Positions 50,320-50,434 of a stretch of DNA of 50,434 bases are shown piece by piece. Source of the DNA: Paenibacillus rigui (GTDB lineage Bacteria; Bacillota; Bacilli; Paenibacillales; NBRC-103111); NCBI RefSeq assembly GCF_002234615.1, contig NZ_NMQW01000079.1:1-50434 (forward strand). The letters are read 5' to 3'. Made by a program: the position numbers and the translations under genes. The notes below the pieces were generated by a model. It was not told the origin of the DNA and made no database searches. It saw only the letters and a program-made list of their open reading frames with translations. The stretch's first letter is position 1. Each line of letters starts with the position of its first letter.

Positions 50320-50434
50320 ATTGAATGCCTTGAGCAGCTTGAGTTTTTAAGACATGAAAAAAGGAGTACCTCCCCAAATCTCGAAGTGTTTAGTACCCCT
50401 ACCATACACTGAGAGAAGGTTGGACTCCCTATGA

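Noticed and set aside
50106-50405. Minus-strand frame of 99 codons at the right edge
   Set aside because: Cys/Ser-rich, odd composition, opposite to the better 51-codon membrane peptide.

Overview
The window looks like chromosomal DNA of a spore-forming Gram-positive bacterium of the Paenibacillus type. GC content is moderate, ribosome binding sites are strong GGAGG types, GTG and TTG starts are common, and there is a CotF-type spore coat gene. YesM/YesN two-component and LplABC-type sugar import genes, copper-amine-oxidase-N proteins and a Bacillus-type cytochrome bd operon point the same way. The genus is inferred from gene content and style; no rRNA or tRNA gene was seen. Many starts were moved inward from the longest reading frame because a good ribosome binding site precedes an internal start.

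Layout, left part (1-13.5 kb): two terminators; a KtrB potassium transporter; a FlaR-type P-loop protein; a secreted protein made of eight short repeats; a zinc/cadmium P-type ATPase with a long His-rich linker behind its CzrA-like ArsR sensor and operator; a pentapeptide-repeat protein; a PhnP-like metallo-beta-lactamase-fold enzyme; a GlnK/GlnL-like two-component pair divergent from a glutamate/dicarboxylate symporter; a small membrane protein; and a methyltransferase. Two intergenic gaps (about 1.65-1.82 and 8.46-8.55 kb) are crowded with DnaA-box-like 9-mers.

Centre (13.6-25.6 kb): a carbohydrate-use locus. A GH130 mannoside phosphorylase/mannosidase is followed by a YesM-type kinase and a YesN-type AraC regulator. 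Then, behind a terminator, come two LplB/LplC-type permeases, a solute-binding lipoprotein and a 1176-residue secreted GH-D-clan glycosidase ending in three tandem carbohydrate-binding modules. A matching 66-bp promoter module precedes both transcription units, which suggests the regulator controls both. No transport ATPase is encoded, so a shared MsmX-type ATPase is expected elsewhere.

Right part (25.6-50.4 kb): secreted proteins, a YbjQ-family protein, a 32-residue membrane microprotein and a CotF coat protein. A carboxyl-methyltransferase-like gene has a perfect sigma-A promoter and a terminator-like hairpin in its leader. Next is a four-carbon acid-sugar pathway (LtnD, OtnK, class II FBA-type aldolase, GntP) divergent from its GntR regulator. 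The cytochrome bd operon includes the tiny CydS subunit and an unrecognised 31-residue membrane peptide upstream of cydA, behind a TGTGA-N6-TCACA operator. The rest holds a CheY, an alpha/beta hydrolase, an OmpR-type two-component system, a PadR regulator coupled to a PfkB sugar kinase, a Nudix hydrolase, a DUF421 membrane protein, an SH3-like secreted protein, and a 51-residue membrane peptide at the edge.

No CRISPR array, insertion sequence, prophage or rRNA operon was seen.
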